DNA from: JAOZPE01 sp964601275
GTDB taxonomy: Bacteria; Krumholzibacteriota; Krumholzibacteriia; JAJRXK01
DNA length: 64,000 nt
NCBI GenBank assembly: GCA_964601275.1
Contig: CAZRMV010000008.1
Coordinates: 62,001 to 126,000 of the forward strand
Direction: 5' to 3'
The notes beneath the pieces are model-generated. The model had not been told where the DNA came from and did no database searches. It saw only the letters and a program-made list of their open reading frames with translations. A program made the position numbers and the translations under genes. Shown piece by piece: positions 16,092-25,300 of this stretch (its first letter is position 1; the number at the start of each line of letters is the position of its first letter).

Positions 16092-17125
16092 CGCTGCCTC
16101 CTCGCTACGGGTCCGCTCTCCCTCTCCTCCTTCAACTCCCGGCCCATCAATTCCTCGATCGCGGCCCGGGGATCCTTGCCCCCCTCCAGGACCGCGAGGA
16201 CCTCTTCGCTGATGGGCATCTCCACCGAATGTCGGTGCGCCAACTCGATGCTGGTCTTCAGGGTCTCGAATCCCTCCACCACCTGCCCCACCGCTTCCAG
16301 CGCCGCCGACGCGGGCTCGCCGCGGCCGATACGCTCTCCGAACGCGCGGTTACGCGAATGACGACTGAGGCAGGTGGTGATGACATCTCCGATGCCCGCC
16401 AGACCGAAGAAGGTCTCCCGCTGCGCCCCCATCTCCACTCCCAACCGCGCGATCTCCGCCATGCCGCGGGTCAGCAGGGCTCCCTTGGTGTTGTCCCCCA
16501 GGCCGATCCCGTCACAGATCCCCGTGGCGATGGCCAGGATGTTCTTCAGCGCGCCGGCGTATTCCACCCCGATGAGATCCATGTTGGTATAGGCGCGCAG
16601 CCACGAGGTGGAGAGGGCTTCCTGCACCGGGGCCGCCCGCGAGATGTCCCGTCCACTCAGGACCACCGCGGTGGGCATGCGGCGCGCCACCTCCTCGGCG
16701 TGGGAAGGTCCGAGCAACACCAGGGAACGATCCCCGGCCGAGGGCAGGGCGTCTGCCATCACCTCGCTCATTCTCCGGCCGCTTCCCCGTTCCAGGCCCT
16801 TGGCCGCGCACACCACCGTGGCGCCGTCGGCCAGGCCCATGCGCTCGAGATCGGCACAGACCGAAGCCACCGCCGAGGACGGCACCGCGAGCAGCACGAG
16901 CTTCGCGCCGTCCAGCGCCTCTTCCAGCTTCGAGGTCGTTTCGATCCGCCGATCGATCTCCACGCCGGGAAGGTAGTGGTCGTTGCGTCCACTCCGCAGC
17001 TCATCGACCAGCTCCGGCCTCCGGGCCCACAGGCGGACCGCGTGACCGGCTCCAGCGGCGCTCACCGCCAGGGCGGTGCCCCACGAGCCCGCGCCCAGGA
17101 CCGCCAGCCAGCCGTCTACGACCAC
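16088..17125 (-). CDS. gpsA: Glycerol-3-phosphate dehydrogenase (NAD(P)+)
   Basis: 345 residues. Reduces dihydroxyacetone phosphate to sn-glycerol-3-phosphate, the backbone for phospholipids. The Rossmann motif LAVLGAGSWGTALAV is at the N-terminus. The catalytic region has NMDLIGVEYAGALKNILAIA and DNTKGALLTRGMAEI, with GLAGIGDVITTC after it. The start is a GTG at 17125 with GGAGAAGG upstream, overlapping plsY by 10 bases. GpsA supplies the substrate of PlsY, its neighbour. Confidence 0.96.
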   Translation of the reverse strand: MVVDGWLAVLGAGSWGTALAVSAAGAGHAVRLWARRPELVDELRSGRNDHYLPGVEIDRRIETTSKLEEALDGAKLVLLAVPSSAVASVCADLERMGLADGATVVCAAKGLERGSGRRMSEVMADALPSAGDRSLVLLGPSHAEEVARRMPTAVVLSGRDISRAAPVQEALSTSWLRAYTNMDLIGVEYAGALKNILAIATGICDGIGLGDNTKGALLTRGMAEIARLGVEMGAQRETFFGLAGIGDVITTCLSRHSRNRAFGERIGRGEPASAALEAVGQVVEGFETLKTSIELAHRHSVEMPISEEVLAVLEGGKDPRAAIEELMGRELKEERESGPVARRQR

Positions 17126-17745
17126 AGGGCCTTCTCCTCCCCCTGGCGCAGACGGCGGATGTTGTCCCGGTGTTTCCACAACACGAAGGCGCCGAGCAGG
17201 ACCGAGGCCGCCAGGGTGGCCCAATGGGGCTGCGCGTCCCGGTGGCTGAAGGTGTGAACGATCAGGGAGACCGGAAGCACCGCCGCGGCGGCGATGCTCG
17301 CGATACTCATGATGCGGGTGGTCAGCAGCAGCAACCCCCATACCGCCAGCGCGGGAACCGCGCCCCATGGCGCGAGCGTGAAGAAGGCCCCGGCGGCGGT
17401 GGCGACCCCCTTGCCTCCCTTGAATCCGGTCCACACGCTTGCGGTGTGTCCCAGGACCGCGCCCACCGCGCCGGCCAGCGCGCTCGCATCGGCAGTGGGC
17501 CCGGAAGGAAGGATCGAGGCCAGGGCCAGACCGACCGGAATCGCCCCCTTCAGGAGATCGATGACCAGGACCGCGCTGCCCGCCCAGGGACCGAGCACCC
17601 GGAAGGTGTTCGTCGCGCCCAGGTTGCCGCTGCCCTCCGTCCGCAGATCGATTCCCCGTTGGCGGGCGACCAGCCACGCGGTGGGGAAACTCCCGAAGAG
17701 ATAGCCCACCAAGAGGGCCAGAAGGGTGGCCAGCCAGGGATTCAT
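17116..17745 (-). CDS. plsY: Glycerol-3-phosphate acyltransferase PlsY
   Basis: 209 residues, polytopic. PlsY transfers an acyl group from acyl phosphate to glycerol-3-phosphate. The family's three cytoplasmic motifs are visible: GSFPTAWLVAR with GSGNLGATN, FKGGKGVATAAG, and the C-terminal WKHRDNIRRL. The ATG overlaps the der stop (ATGA). PlsX is not in the window; the next step would use the PlsC domain encoded at 42222-43574. Confidence 0.96.
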   Translation of the reverse strand: MNPWLATLLALLVGYLFGSFPTAWLVARQRGIDLRTEGSGNLGATNTFRVLGPWAGSAVLVIDLLKGAIPVGLALASILPSGPTADASALAGAVGAVLGHTASVWTGFKGGKGVATAAGAFFTLAPWGAVPALAVWGLLLLTTRIMSIASIAAAAVLPVSLIVHTFSHRDAQPHWATLAASVLLGAFVLWKHRDNIRRLRQGEEKALWS

Positions 17746-19064
17746 GATCTCTTCTTCTCCTTTTCCCTCAGCACCAAGCGGATCCGCGTGCCCGAGAATC
17801 CCACCGCCTCGCGGATCCGGTTGTTGAGGTACCGCAGGTAGTGGCGCGGGAACCAGGCGGCCCGGTTGACGAAGAGGGTGAAGGTCGGAGGCGCCGTTCC
17901 CGTCTGCGTGGCGTAGTAGATCTTCCCCGTTCCCCGGTTGTACATCGGAGGGGGATTTCTCCGTTTCGCTGTTTCCAGTATGTCGTTTAGCCGGCTCGTT
18001 TCAACCGTTTTCTTACGTTCCTGACCCACCGTCCAGGCCAGCTCCAGCACCTTCGGCGCCCGGGTCCGCTCGGTGGCCGAGATCGAGACCACCGGGGCGT
18101 AGCGCAAAAAGGCCAGCTCGTCGTGGATCCGCTCGACGAAGCGCTTGAAGGTCATGGTGTCCTTCTCGATGGCGTCCCACTTGTTCACCGCGATCACCAC
18201 TCCCTTGCCCGCGTCGTGGATCTCCCCGGCCACCCGCGCGTCCTGGGCGACGATCCCCTCGGTGGCGTCCAGGAGCAGGACCGCCACCTCGCAGCGCTGG
18301 ATGGCCTGGATCGACCGGAGCACCGAGAAGTACTCCACGCCCTTGTGGTGCTTGAAGCGTCGCCGGATTCCCGCGGTATCGACCAGGAGCAGGTCGCGTC
18401 CCTGCCACCGCAGGCGGGTGTCCACCGCGTCCCGGGTGGTGCCGGGCACCTCGCTCACCAGGCTGTGGGTCGTCCCGGTGAGGGTGTTCAGGAGGCTGCT
18501 CTTGCCCACGTTGGGCCGGCCCACCAGGGCAATCCGCAGGTCGCTCGGAGGAGGAGGCGTTCCCTCTCCCAGCGCCCCCACCACCTCGTCCAGGAGATCG
18601 CCGACGCCGCGACCGTGGAGCGCCGACACCCCGTGCGGCTCGCCCAGGCCCAGGCGGTAGAACGCGGCCGCGTCCAGGAGGTCGGAATCCTTGTCGGCCT
18701 TGTTCACGACCAGGAAGACCGGTTTGTCCAGCTTCCGGAGCCGTCGGGCCAGCGCTTCGTCGTAGCTGGTGATGCCGCTGCCCACATCGACGACCATCAC
18801 CACCACCTCGGCCATGTCGACCGTCGCCAGGGCCACTTCGGTGATTTCCTTCTCGAAGGGCTGGCCCTCCTCGAAGGGAACGATGCCCCCGGTGTCGGCC
18901 AGGGTGAAATGTCGGCCGCTCCATTCCGCCGGCCGAACGTGCCGGTCCCGGGTGACCCCGGACTCCTCGTGCACCACCGCACTGCGGCCGCCGGTGATGC
19001 GGTTGAAGAGGGTCGACTTGCCGACGTTCGGCCGGCCCACGATGGCGACCAGGGGAAGGGACAT
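17742..19064 (-). CDS. der: Ribosome-assembly GTPase Der (EngA)
   Basis: 440 residues, normal size. Two GTPase domains in tandem: G1 motifs GRPNVGKSTLFN near residue 9 and GRPNVGKSSLLN near residue 180, each with its NKAD/NKWD motif, then a KH-like C-terminal domain (NRAAWFPRHYLRYLNNRIRE). Der is needed for 50S subunit maturation. The ATG at 19064 lies 2 bases after the DUF512-gene stop. Confidence 0.97.
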   Translation of the reverse strand: MSLPLVAIVGRPNVGKSTLFNRITGGRSAVVHEESGVTRDRHVRPAEWSGRHFTLADTGGIVPFEEGQPFEKEITEVALATVDMAEVVVMVVDVGSGITSYDEALARRLRKLDKPVFLVVNKADKDSDLLDAAAFYRLGLGEPHGVSALHGRGVGDLLDEVVGALGEGTPPPPSDLRIALVGRPNVGKSSLLNTLTGTTHSLVSEVPGTTRDAVDTRLRWQGRDLLLVDTAGIRRRFKHHKGVEYFSVLRSIQAIQRCEVAVLLLDATEGIVAQDARVAGEIHDAGKGVVIAVNKWDAIEKDTMTFKRFVERIHDELAFLRYAPVVSISATERTRAPKVLELAWTVGQERKKTVETSRLNDILETAKRRNPPPMYNRGTGKIYYATQTGTAPPTFTLFVNRAAWFPRHYLRYLNNRIREAVGFSGTRIRLVLREKEKKRS

Positions 19065-19066
19065 GA

Positions 19067-20389
19067 TCACTGCGCTCCAGCGGATGGAAGGGTGTCGTCC
19101 GCGAGTTGAAACAGGGTGTGCACCATTCCCCCCCGCGCCACGCTGACGACGGGACCGACCGCTTCCAACAGCTTGGACAGCGGCAGATCGTCCAGGAACA
19201 GTCCGTCGTGGTTGATGGGGGTTTCGGGAATGAGCACCCGGCCGCAATCCTCCGGAAGCCGGTCGATGGCGTCCTGGAAGTCCCGGCCGGGCAGAAGGCC
19301 CGCCACGGTGATGCCCTTCCCGTAGAGTCGATTCTCTACCGGATGGATCTCCAGCTCGAGCCAGTCCAACGAGTCCAGGAGCGGTCGCAATTGGGCCTGG
19401 AAGAAGGACGCGGCGAGGGTTCCGGTGACGATGGTCGCCCGTCGCCGACGGCGACTCGCGTTCTTCAGCCGGGGCAACGCCTCCCGGACCTCTTCCAGAA
19501 GGGAACGGGCCTGCCCGATTCCGTTGTCCTCCTGCGGGAGATCCTCGTAGAACGGAAGGGGCGGAAGCTCCCTCTGGGCAAGCAGGTAGAACTCGTCACC
19601 CAGGTAGGCGAGTCGACTTCCCCTTCGCTTGCGGAATCGATCCCCCCAGGCGGTCACCAGGTCGATCGCGCGCTCCGCATCTGCCTTGCCGACGCGACGC
19701 AACGCGGGAAGACCCTCCCGGTGGTCACTCAGGCCAACCGGCACCACCGCGATCGAGGCCACTCCCGGATACAGGCTTCCGAGATCGTCGAGACTCTTTT
19801 CCAGGATCTCTCCGTCGTTCCATCCCGGACAGAGGACGATCTGGGCGTGGACCTCGATTCCGTTGCGGGTGAGTTCCTCGAGAATCGCCAGCACGTCGAT
19901 CCGGCGCCGGATGCCCAGCAGCCGGGTCCGTGCCTCGACGTCGGTGGCGTGGACCGACACGAAGAGCGGAGAAAGATGCTGTTCGATGACGCGGCGGATT
20001 CCCCGGCGTCCCAGGCTGGTGAGGGTGATGTAGTTTCCGTACAGGAAACTCAGCCGGTAGTCCTCATCCTTCACGTAGAGCGGCGCCCGCAAGCCCCGGG
20101 GGTTCTGGTCGATGAAACAGAACACACAGCGGCACGCGCAGGTCTTGAACTCCATGGGCGCGAAGGCTTCCCCGAGATCCGCGAGGCGCAAGGCCGGCAT
20201 CGGGTAGCTCGCGTCCTTCCCCTCCCGGTCGCGGATGACGATCTCCAGCTCGTCGCCCGTTTCCCCCAGGTAGTAGAAATCGATGATGTCCTCGATCTCG
20301 CTGTCGCCGATACGCAGCAGACGATCGCCCTCCCGCCAGCGATATCCGGCGATCAACCCATTCTCGGGAGCTTTCTCCAGCGTGATCAC
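19067..20389 (-). CDS. DUF512 radical-SAM protein with N-terminal PDZ-like domain
   Basis: 440 residues. The start is a GTG at 20389, with GGAG 6-9 bases upstream. A PDZ-like segment (about 1-65) precedes the cluster motif TCACRCVFCFIDQNP, which fits CX3CX2C for a radical-SAM iron-sulfur cluster, and then RLSFLYGNYITLTSL. The C-terminal DUF512 domain includes NRLYGKGITVAGLLPGRD. The family often sits next to der, plsY and gpsA in Clostridia, and the same order is seen here, but its reaction is not established. It is the first gene of the operon. Confidence 0.88.
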   Translation of the reverse strand: MITLEKAPENGLIAGYRWREGDRLLRIGDSEIEDIIDFYYLGETGDELEIVIRDREGKDASYPMPALRLADLGEAFAPMEFKTCACRCVFCFIDQNPRGLRAPLYVKDEDYRLSFLYGNYITLTSLGRRGIRRVIEQHLSPLFVSVHATDVEARTRLLGIRRRIDVLAILEELTRNGIEVHAQIVLCPGWNDGEILEKSLDDLGSLYPGVASIAVVPVGLSDHREGLPALRRVGKADAERAIDLVTAWGDRFRKRRGSRLAYLGDEFYLLAQRELPPLPFYEDLPQEDNGIGQARSLLEEVREALPRLKNASRRRRRATIVTGTLAASFFQAQLRPLLDSLDWLELEIHPVENRLYGKGITVAGLLPGRDFQDAIDRLPEDCGRVLIPETPINHDGLFLDDLPLSKLLEAVGPVVSVARGGMVHTLFQLADDTLPSAGAQ

Positions 20390-20437
20390 GGAATCTCCGG
20401 TTCTGTGGGAAGACGATCGATGCCGGGATGGAACCCG

Positions 20438-20466
20438 ATGATAGGCGAGGCGGCAGTGGGCAGCAA
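20438..20466 (-). promoter_or_regulatory. Promoter of the DUF512-der-plsY-gpsA-merR operon
   Basis: TTGCTG (20466-20461), 17 bp spacer, TATCAT (20443-20438). It is divergent from the Omp85 promoter 40 bases away; the two share this small intergenic region. Confidence 0.6.
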
Positions 20467-20504
20467 TCCCCGCCCGCTGGCGCGACGGCCATTCCAAACG
20501 GAAG

Positions 20505-20533
20505 TTGGACTGCCATGGGCCCCTTGCTACTCT
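20505..20533 (+). promoter_or_regulatory. Promoter of the Omp85-tamB unit
   Basis: TTGGAC (20505-20510), 17 bp spacer, TACTCT (20528-20533) with TGC before the -10 (extended -10). Transcription from here would begin near 20540, downstream of the ATG at 20515, and so favours the later GTG start at 20566. Confidence 0.5.
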
Positions 20534-20565
20534 CCAGCCGTTCCCGATCCCGAAGGTTGAAGGGT

Positions 20566-22368
20566 GTGCGTGTCTCCAGTCGCATCTGGCTCCTCGTTCT
20601 CGTGCTGACGCCCTTCGCTGCGGGCGCGGCCACCTCGGCCGGGACGCGGCCGGCGGAGCCGATCGTCGATTCGGTGAGGATCGTGGGTCTGCCCCGCCCC
20701 TTGGCCTCCGCCCTGGAGGACGGTCTCGCCCTGTCCGAGAAAAGCGGATTCCTGGGCCTCTTCGGCCGGCCGGGCTTTGAACCCGGCCTTCTCGAGGAAG
20801 ACCTCCAGCGGATCCGGCTCTTCCTCGCCCGGCACGGGTACCCCGACGCCCGGATCCGCCCCCGGGTCGAGCCGCTTCCGGGCGGCCGGCGCGTCATCGT
20901 GGTCTTCGACATCGACCCCGGCGAGGTCATCCGGGTGCACTCGGTCCAGGTCGATTCGCTGCCTCCCCCTGCGGCGGCCCAGGGTTTCCTCTCCCCGGCA
21001 CACACCCTCGCCGGTTCTCCCCTGATCGACGAGCAGGTCCAATCGGACCGCCGGTCGATCGTCCGCCGACTCCAGGACCTGGGCTATGCGCATGCCCGGG
21101 TCACGGTGCGCCTGAGCGCGGCGGGAGAGCACGCGGTGGACCTGCGATTCCTCGTCGAGCCCGGGCCGCGCTTCCGGGTGGGCCGGCTGCGGATCCGCGG
21201 ACCGTCCCCCGACCTCGTTCCCATGGTGCGTCGGGTGGTCAAGCTCGACCCGGGCGTGCTCTATTCCCGCGACCTGGTGGAGAACCTCGACTGGCAATTG
21301 CGTCAACTCAATCTCTTCCGTCGCATCCAGCTCTCTGTGGTCGAGGCCGACAGCACGACCCTCGATTTCCACTATGAACTGCTGGAACGTGACCCCCGGA
21401 CGATCGAACTGGGAGTGGGCTATTTCACCGACGAGGCGTTCCGGGTCACCGCTTCCTGGCAACACCGCAATCTCTTCAGGAAGGGCCGGGGACTGAAGGT
21501 CTCCGGAGTGTATTCGGGCATCGAATCGTACTTGAACGCGAGTGCCTGGTGGCCCGCGATCTTCTCCACCGCGAACACCGCGGTCCTCGGTCTCAGCTAC
21601 CGGGTGGAGGATGAGATCAGCTACTACCAGACGGAGAATCGGCTCAGTCTGTTCTCCTCGTGGAGACCCCGCCGGCGCACCAGCCTGAACTACGGCATCG
21701 TCACCTCGCAGCTCGATCTGGACGACAAGACCGGAGGAGACGATCCGCGGGATGATTCGCGAGGATGGATCACCCAGCTCTTCGGCTCCTGGTCGCACGA
21801 CCGGCGGGATGACTGGCTGGATGCGCGCACGGGGAACACCATGACCCTGCGGGCGGACCTGACCCCCCCGGGTCTCGGTTCGATCCAGCACGCCGCCCAC
21901 GCGGAGATCGGTCTTTCCACCACCCATACCCTCCACGGTCGCGTCCGCGTCGCGCTCAAGGGATGGGTCGGGAGCGCGGTCCCGCTCTTCGGAAGCGACG
22001 ATCTGCTCATCAGCCAGCGGGTATTCTCCGGGGGAGCCCGCTCCATGCGCGGCTACCGGCGGCGCCGGCTCGGACCGAAGGACCCGGAGGGCAAACCCCT
22101 GGGGGGCGAGGTGAAGTACGAGGCCTCCGCCGAACTGCGTTTTCCCCTGTGGAAATCGGTGGAAGGGGCGGTGTTCCTGGACAACGGACAGTTGTGGAGA
22201 CGCTGGAATTCGCTCTTCGATGGCGGGGTCGAGTGGGCGGTCGGGCCGGGCCTGGCGCTCAAGACCCCGGTCGGTCCCTTGCGCATCGACTACGCGATCC
22301 GCCTCAGCTCGCGAGGCGACGGAGAACCCAACGAGGTCCTCCATTTCTCCGTGGGGCATCCGTACTGA
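20566..22368 (+). CDS. Omp85-family outer-membrane assembly protein (BamA/TamA-like)
   Basis: 600 residues from the GTG at 20566, which has GAAGG upstream and opens a clean signal peptide (MRVSSRIWLLVLVLTPFAAGA). About three POTRA-like domains (roughly 35-290, e.g. VDSVRIVGLPRPL and FRVGRLRIRGPSPD) precede a 16-strand-type barrel. The Omp85 loop motif is SGGARSMRGY, and the chain ends in an aromatic residue. The tamB gene starts within the stop codon (TGATG), so the protein probably forms a TamA-TamB-like pair rather than being the main BamA. An ATG at 20515 is an alternative start. Confidence 0.87.
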   Translation: MRVSSRIWLLVLVLTPFAAGAATSAGTRPAEPIVDSVRIVGLPRPLASALEDGLALSEKSGFLGLFGRPGFEPGLLEEDLQRIRLFLARHGYPDARIRPRVEPLPGGRRVIVVFDIDPGEVIRVHSVQVDSLPPPAAAQGFLSPAHTLAGSPLIDEQVQSDRRSIVRRLQDLGYAHARVTVRLSAAGEHAVDLRFLVEPGPRFRVGRLRIRGPSPDLVPMVRRVVKLDPGVLYSRDLVENLDWQLRQLNLFRRIQLSVVEADSTTLDFHYELLERDPRTIELGVGYFTDEAFRVTASWQHRNLFRKGRGLKVSGVYSGIESYLNASAWWPAIFSTANTAVLGLSYRVEDEISYYQTENRLSLFSSWRPRRRTSLNYGIVTSQLDLDDKTGGDDPRDDSRGWITQLFGSWSHDRRDDWLDARTGNTMTLRADLTPPGLGSIQHAAHAEIGLSTTHTLHGRVRVALKGWVGSAVPLFGSDDLLISQRVFSGGARSMRGYRRRRLGPKDPEGKPLGGEVKYEASAELRFPLWKSVEGAVFLDNGQLWRRWNSLFDGGVEWAVGPGLALKTPVGPLRIDYAIRLSSRGDGEPNEVLHFSVGHPY

Positions 22369-25300
22369 TGGGGATCCACCGGGCATTCCGGCGCGCGATA
22401 CGTCTTGGGATCGTCCTCCTGGCGGCGATCGTCGCGCTGCTGCTGGTGCTTGTGGTGGCGATCCAGCTTCGGCCCCTGCGCGAAGCGGCGCTCCGTCGCA
22501 CCCTGGCCACGATCGATCGGAGCCTGCCCGGACACATCGAGATCCGCAGTGTGCGCTGGCCGCATCTGACCCACCTGGAACTGGTGGATCCCAGCTGGCG
22601 CTTCGGGGATTCGCCCCTGGCCGAAGCCGATTCCCTCCAGATCGAGTATGACCCCCTTGCCCTGGGGCACCGGGAGCTTCGGCTCGGGGAAGTGCACGTG
22701 GGAGGGCTGTACCTCGACCTCCCCGCACTCCGAAAGGTTCTGGGAGGCTCCCCCTCCCGCTCCTCCCGTTCCTTGGAGGAAGCGCAGAGCAGCGAACCCT
22801 TCCTGCCGCGTTGGGGCAGCATCCCTCCCCTCCCCTCGGTGGCGATCAGCCGGCTCCGGGGGGACCTGCGATGTCTTGCCGGCGCCGCCGGGGACACCGT
22901 GGCGGCTGTCTTCGATCTCGGGCTCGATCTCCGCCGCGGCCGCGCCCCGTACCTTGCCGGCCGGATCACCGCGCGGGAGGGAGACGACGCGCCGGCGCAC
23001 ATCCGGGTTTCCACCCTCTCGTCCTCCACCCTGGGGCTGGATCTCTCCCTCGCCGATCCGGGGGGTCGGGAATGGGCCCACCTCACCCTCTCCGCTCCCG
23101 CACCGGGAAACCACACCCGCGGCCGGTGGCGGCTTCGGGCACGGGCGGAATTGCCGCCGAGGGAAGGATGGTCCTCGCTCCCGTTGATCCGGCGGGTCAT
23201 TCCTCCGGACGATCTTCCCGGCGACCTGCGGCTTCGTCTTGAGGGTGCCGCCACCGTCGAGGACGGCGCTCTCGCGTTCACCGTCGATCTGGATGGAGCG
23301 CTTCCCTCCTCCTCCCTCGATTCCCTGCACGCCGAACTCCGCGGCGGCCGGTCCGCCACCACCGCGCTCACCGCCGAGCTGCAGTGGACCGCCGCCGCGC
23401 GCACGCTGTACCTGGGACAGAGCATCCGCCTCCGGCGTGTCCGGCCCCTCGAACTTCGACTCTCCTCCCTGCAAGTCCTGGACGATCCCGTCGCGCACAT
23501 GCCCCGTCCGGACCCCTCGTCCACCCTGACCCGCGACGGCGAGGGAAGCTGGAGACTCCATGCCTTGCGCCTGCGGGGAGTGACGGGTGACTTCGAGATC
23601 GACGGCGCCCTGGCGCACGGCCTGGTGCGCGCGACCGCCCGATCGGATGGACGCCGTCCTCCGGCCATGCTCGCGCGCCTCTCCGGTATCGATTCCCTCC
23701 TGGGCCGGTGGCCGGAGGACGGCTCCTATGCGATCGAACTGCGGCTGTTCCACGACACGATCCTGGACTCCACTCTCCTGCAATCCCAGGCGGGTCTTCG
23801 ACTCCCCGGCGCCCGGCTCTCGTCGCAGCTCGCGTGGGACCTCAGGACCCTGCACGGAAGCGGAAGCCTGGACCTCGACGACGACTTCTCCCTGGTGGAC
23901 CTGTCGGTCCTGGGCGATTCCCTCCGTGGCCGGGTGCGCCTGGACTGGACCCTGGACGGTCCACCTTCCGCCCTCGACGCGCACGCCTCGCTGCAGGGTG
24001 GGTTGCGCACGCGTCGGTGGGATCTTCCCCATCTCCGTGCCACCGGAAACCTGGTGAAGGGCCGGATCGAAGATCTCCGGGCCAGCGCCACCGGGGAGCT
24101 GGACTACCGCTCCCTGCGATTGGACCGCCTTGCCCTCCAGTGGCGCCCGGAGGACCACGCCCACCTCCCCTCCTGGTTCGCGCTGGAGGCAGAAGGCGCC
24201 GACTTCGCCTTCGCCCAGGTGCTTCGGCTGTCCCGGGAGAAGGGGGTCTGGCAGGCCGAGGTGGACACCCTCGGGTTGCGCTGGACCGACCGGGAACTGC
24301 ATGCCCGCCGTCCCTTCGTTCTTTCGCTCCAGCCGGCCACCGGCCAGCTCCGCCTCCAGGGCCTGGATCTGGAGGGAAGTCTCGGAAGCCTGCGGGGCGA
24401 GCTCGAGCTGGACCACCGATCCCCGCGCGGAAGCCTCGAGCTGGACCTGTCCCCGCCGCCCCTTCGGGGCCACCCCCTCGCCCTTCCCTCCCGCCTGCGG
24501 GGTCGTCTGCTCCTTCAGTCGAGCACCTTCCGCCTGGAGGCGCAGGCCACCGATCTTTCCCTGTCCCAAGCTCTCCCCTTGGACGCGCGCTCGGAGATCG
24601 AGGGCACGATCCCCACCTTCGATGGCGGGGACGCCCCCCGCCTGCAAGGGGAGCTCGTGATCGAGGCGCCCCGTACGGCGGCCCTGCAGGCAGTGCGACT
24701 GCGGGTCGCGGGAATCTGGGGCGCGTCCATCGCCCCCCTCGATTCCAGCCGGAGCGGCGCCCCTCCGGACAGTTTCCGGCAACGGCTCGCCCTCGAGCAT
24801 TCCGATTCCACCCTTGCGGTACGGCTGGTGCTGGAAGACTCCCTGCAAACCCTGCTCTTCGGCTCCGCCCACCTGCCGTTCCGCCTCACCGGGACCCGGA
24901 TCCGGCGCAGCTCGGCCCCGGTGCGGCTGCGCTTGCTCGCGCCGGACACCGACCTCGCCCGCCTGGACCGGTGGTTCCCCTCGGGCATGGTTCTTACGGG
25001 CCGCCTCGGTCTGGACCTGCGGGCCGAGGGTCCCTTCGAGAATCCCCGGCTGGAGGGCACGGTGCACGCCAAGGATCTCCAGGCCGCTCTTCCCGGACGC
25101 GTCCGCATGGGTGCAAGGATCGACCTGGGCTTGCAGGGCGATCGCAGGCATCCCCGGATCGAAGGCACCATCGTGCTGCACGACTCCCAGATCCGGATCC
25201 CTCCCCGCTCGGTGAACCGTCTGCCCACCCATGGATCCTCACTCCTGTGGGAAACCGCGGCCTGCGATTCCCTTCTTGCGCACTTCCTCCGCCTGACCCC

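Noticed and set aside
20515..20517. ATG as start of the Omp85 protein
   Set aside because: It lies within the predicted promoter, upstream of the expected transcription start. The GTG at 20566 has GAAGG and gives a cleaner signal peptide.
20527..22728. Minus-strand open frame of about 733 codons opposite the Omp85 gene
   Set aside because: No domains; composition typical of a GC-rich shadow frame.
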